DNA of 14,672 nt, taken from G039029935 sp039029935 (GTDB taxonomy: Bacteria > Chloroflexota > Anaerolineae > Caldilineales > Caldilineaceae). The notes under the pieces are model-generated. The model saw only the letters and a list, made by a program, of their open reading frames with translations, was not told where the DNA came from and ran no database searches. Position 1 is the stretch's first letter. Every line of letters begins with the position of its first letter. A program made the position numbers and the translations under genes. Below, piece after piece: positions 14,627 through 14,672 of the stretch. The DNA is taken from positions 1 to 14,672 of the forward strand of contig JBCCFC010000179.1 in assembly GCA_039029935.1 (NCBI GenBank), given 5' to 3'.

Positions 14627-14672
14627 TTCAGGGAGCGCGGATTAGCCCTGAAGCTAACCCGCGCTCCCTGAA
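14627..14672. repeat. Imperfect hairpin repeat at the right window edge
   Basis: The arm 14627-14646 (TTCAGGGAGCGCGGATTAGC) pairs with 14653-14672 at 19 of 20 positions around a 6-nt loop, CCTGAA. The single mismatch is A opposite C, which becomes G-U in the opposite transcript. GC-rich REP-like element or terminator; whatever follows the arm lies outside the window. Confidence 0.75.

Overview
The window looks like an accessory, partly decayed stretch of a filamentous or environmental Chloroflexota genome (Anaerolineae, Caldilineae or Ardenticatenales type). This is an inference from gene style, since there is no rRNA or housekeeping marker. Supporting points are a very large secreted Calx-beta/Thr-Ser-Pro-rich protein ending in a short hydrophobic FLPFIGR tail, a NucH-type secreted nuclease lipoprotein, an ATPase of the 'FNTTGxCxPxxHYM' family, heptameric TTCACTA repeats and several small palindromic or miniature elements. 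Base composition is mid-GC.

Layout. Positions 1-2416 (+) hold the 3' part of a surface protein gene that continues off the left edge. It is separated by a heptamer-built inverted repeat (2419-2548) from a convergent lipoprotein endonuclease gene (2554-5049, -). Divergent to the nuclease is a single-gene ATPase with a C-terminal PD-(D/E)XK-like nuclease domain (5173-6729, +); its extended -10 promoter lies only 9 nt from the start codon, so its mRNA is probably leaderless.

Positions 6902-9894 are a gene graveyard around one intact enzyme. An SGNH/GDSL hydrolase gene is broken by two different miniature insertions. One is 80 bp with an 8-bp target duplication, the other 138 bp with 24-bp terminal inverted repeats and a TTA duplication. 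Removing both in silico restores a clean 195-codon gene. Next come a C-terminal fragment of a metallo-beta-lactamase-fold gene, a 70-codon ORF of unknown function with a strong terminator, and a perfect 24-bp-arm palindrome just upstream of an intact 3-hydroxyacyl-CoA dehydrogenase-family gene of the L-carnitine dehydrogenase type. That gene overlaps (ATGA) a gamma-butyrobetaine-hydroxylase-like gene which has lost its middle by deletion. The original pair could have hydroxylated gamma-butyrobetaine to carnitine and then oxidised it to 3-dehydrocarnitine; only the second step is intact here.

Positions 10295-14522 hold two tandem, translationally coupled, diverged P1B-like P-type ATPases without N-terminal metal-binding domains. 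Both keep all the catalytic motifs, but only the second has a Cys-Pro (GCPM) motif in the transport helix; the first has lost the cysteine. Short fragments resembling the C-terminus of the dioxygenase lie between the two ATPases and after the second, and an imperfect 20-bp-arm hairpin closes the window. The ATPase pair and the two datable miniature insertions are the most interesting content. I see no CRISPR array, tRNA, rRNA or complete transposase gene.
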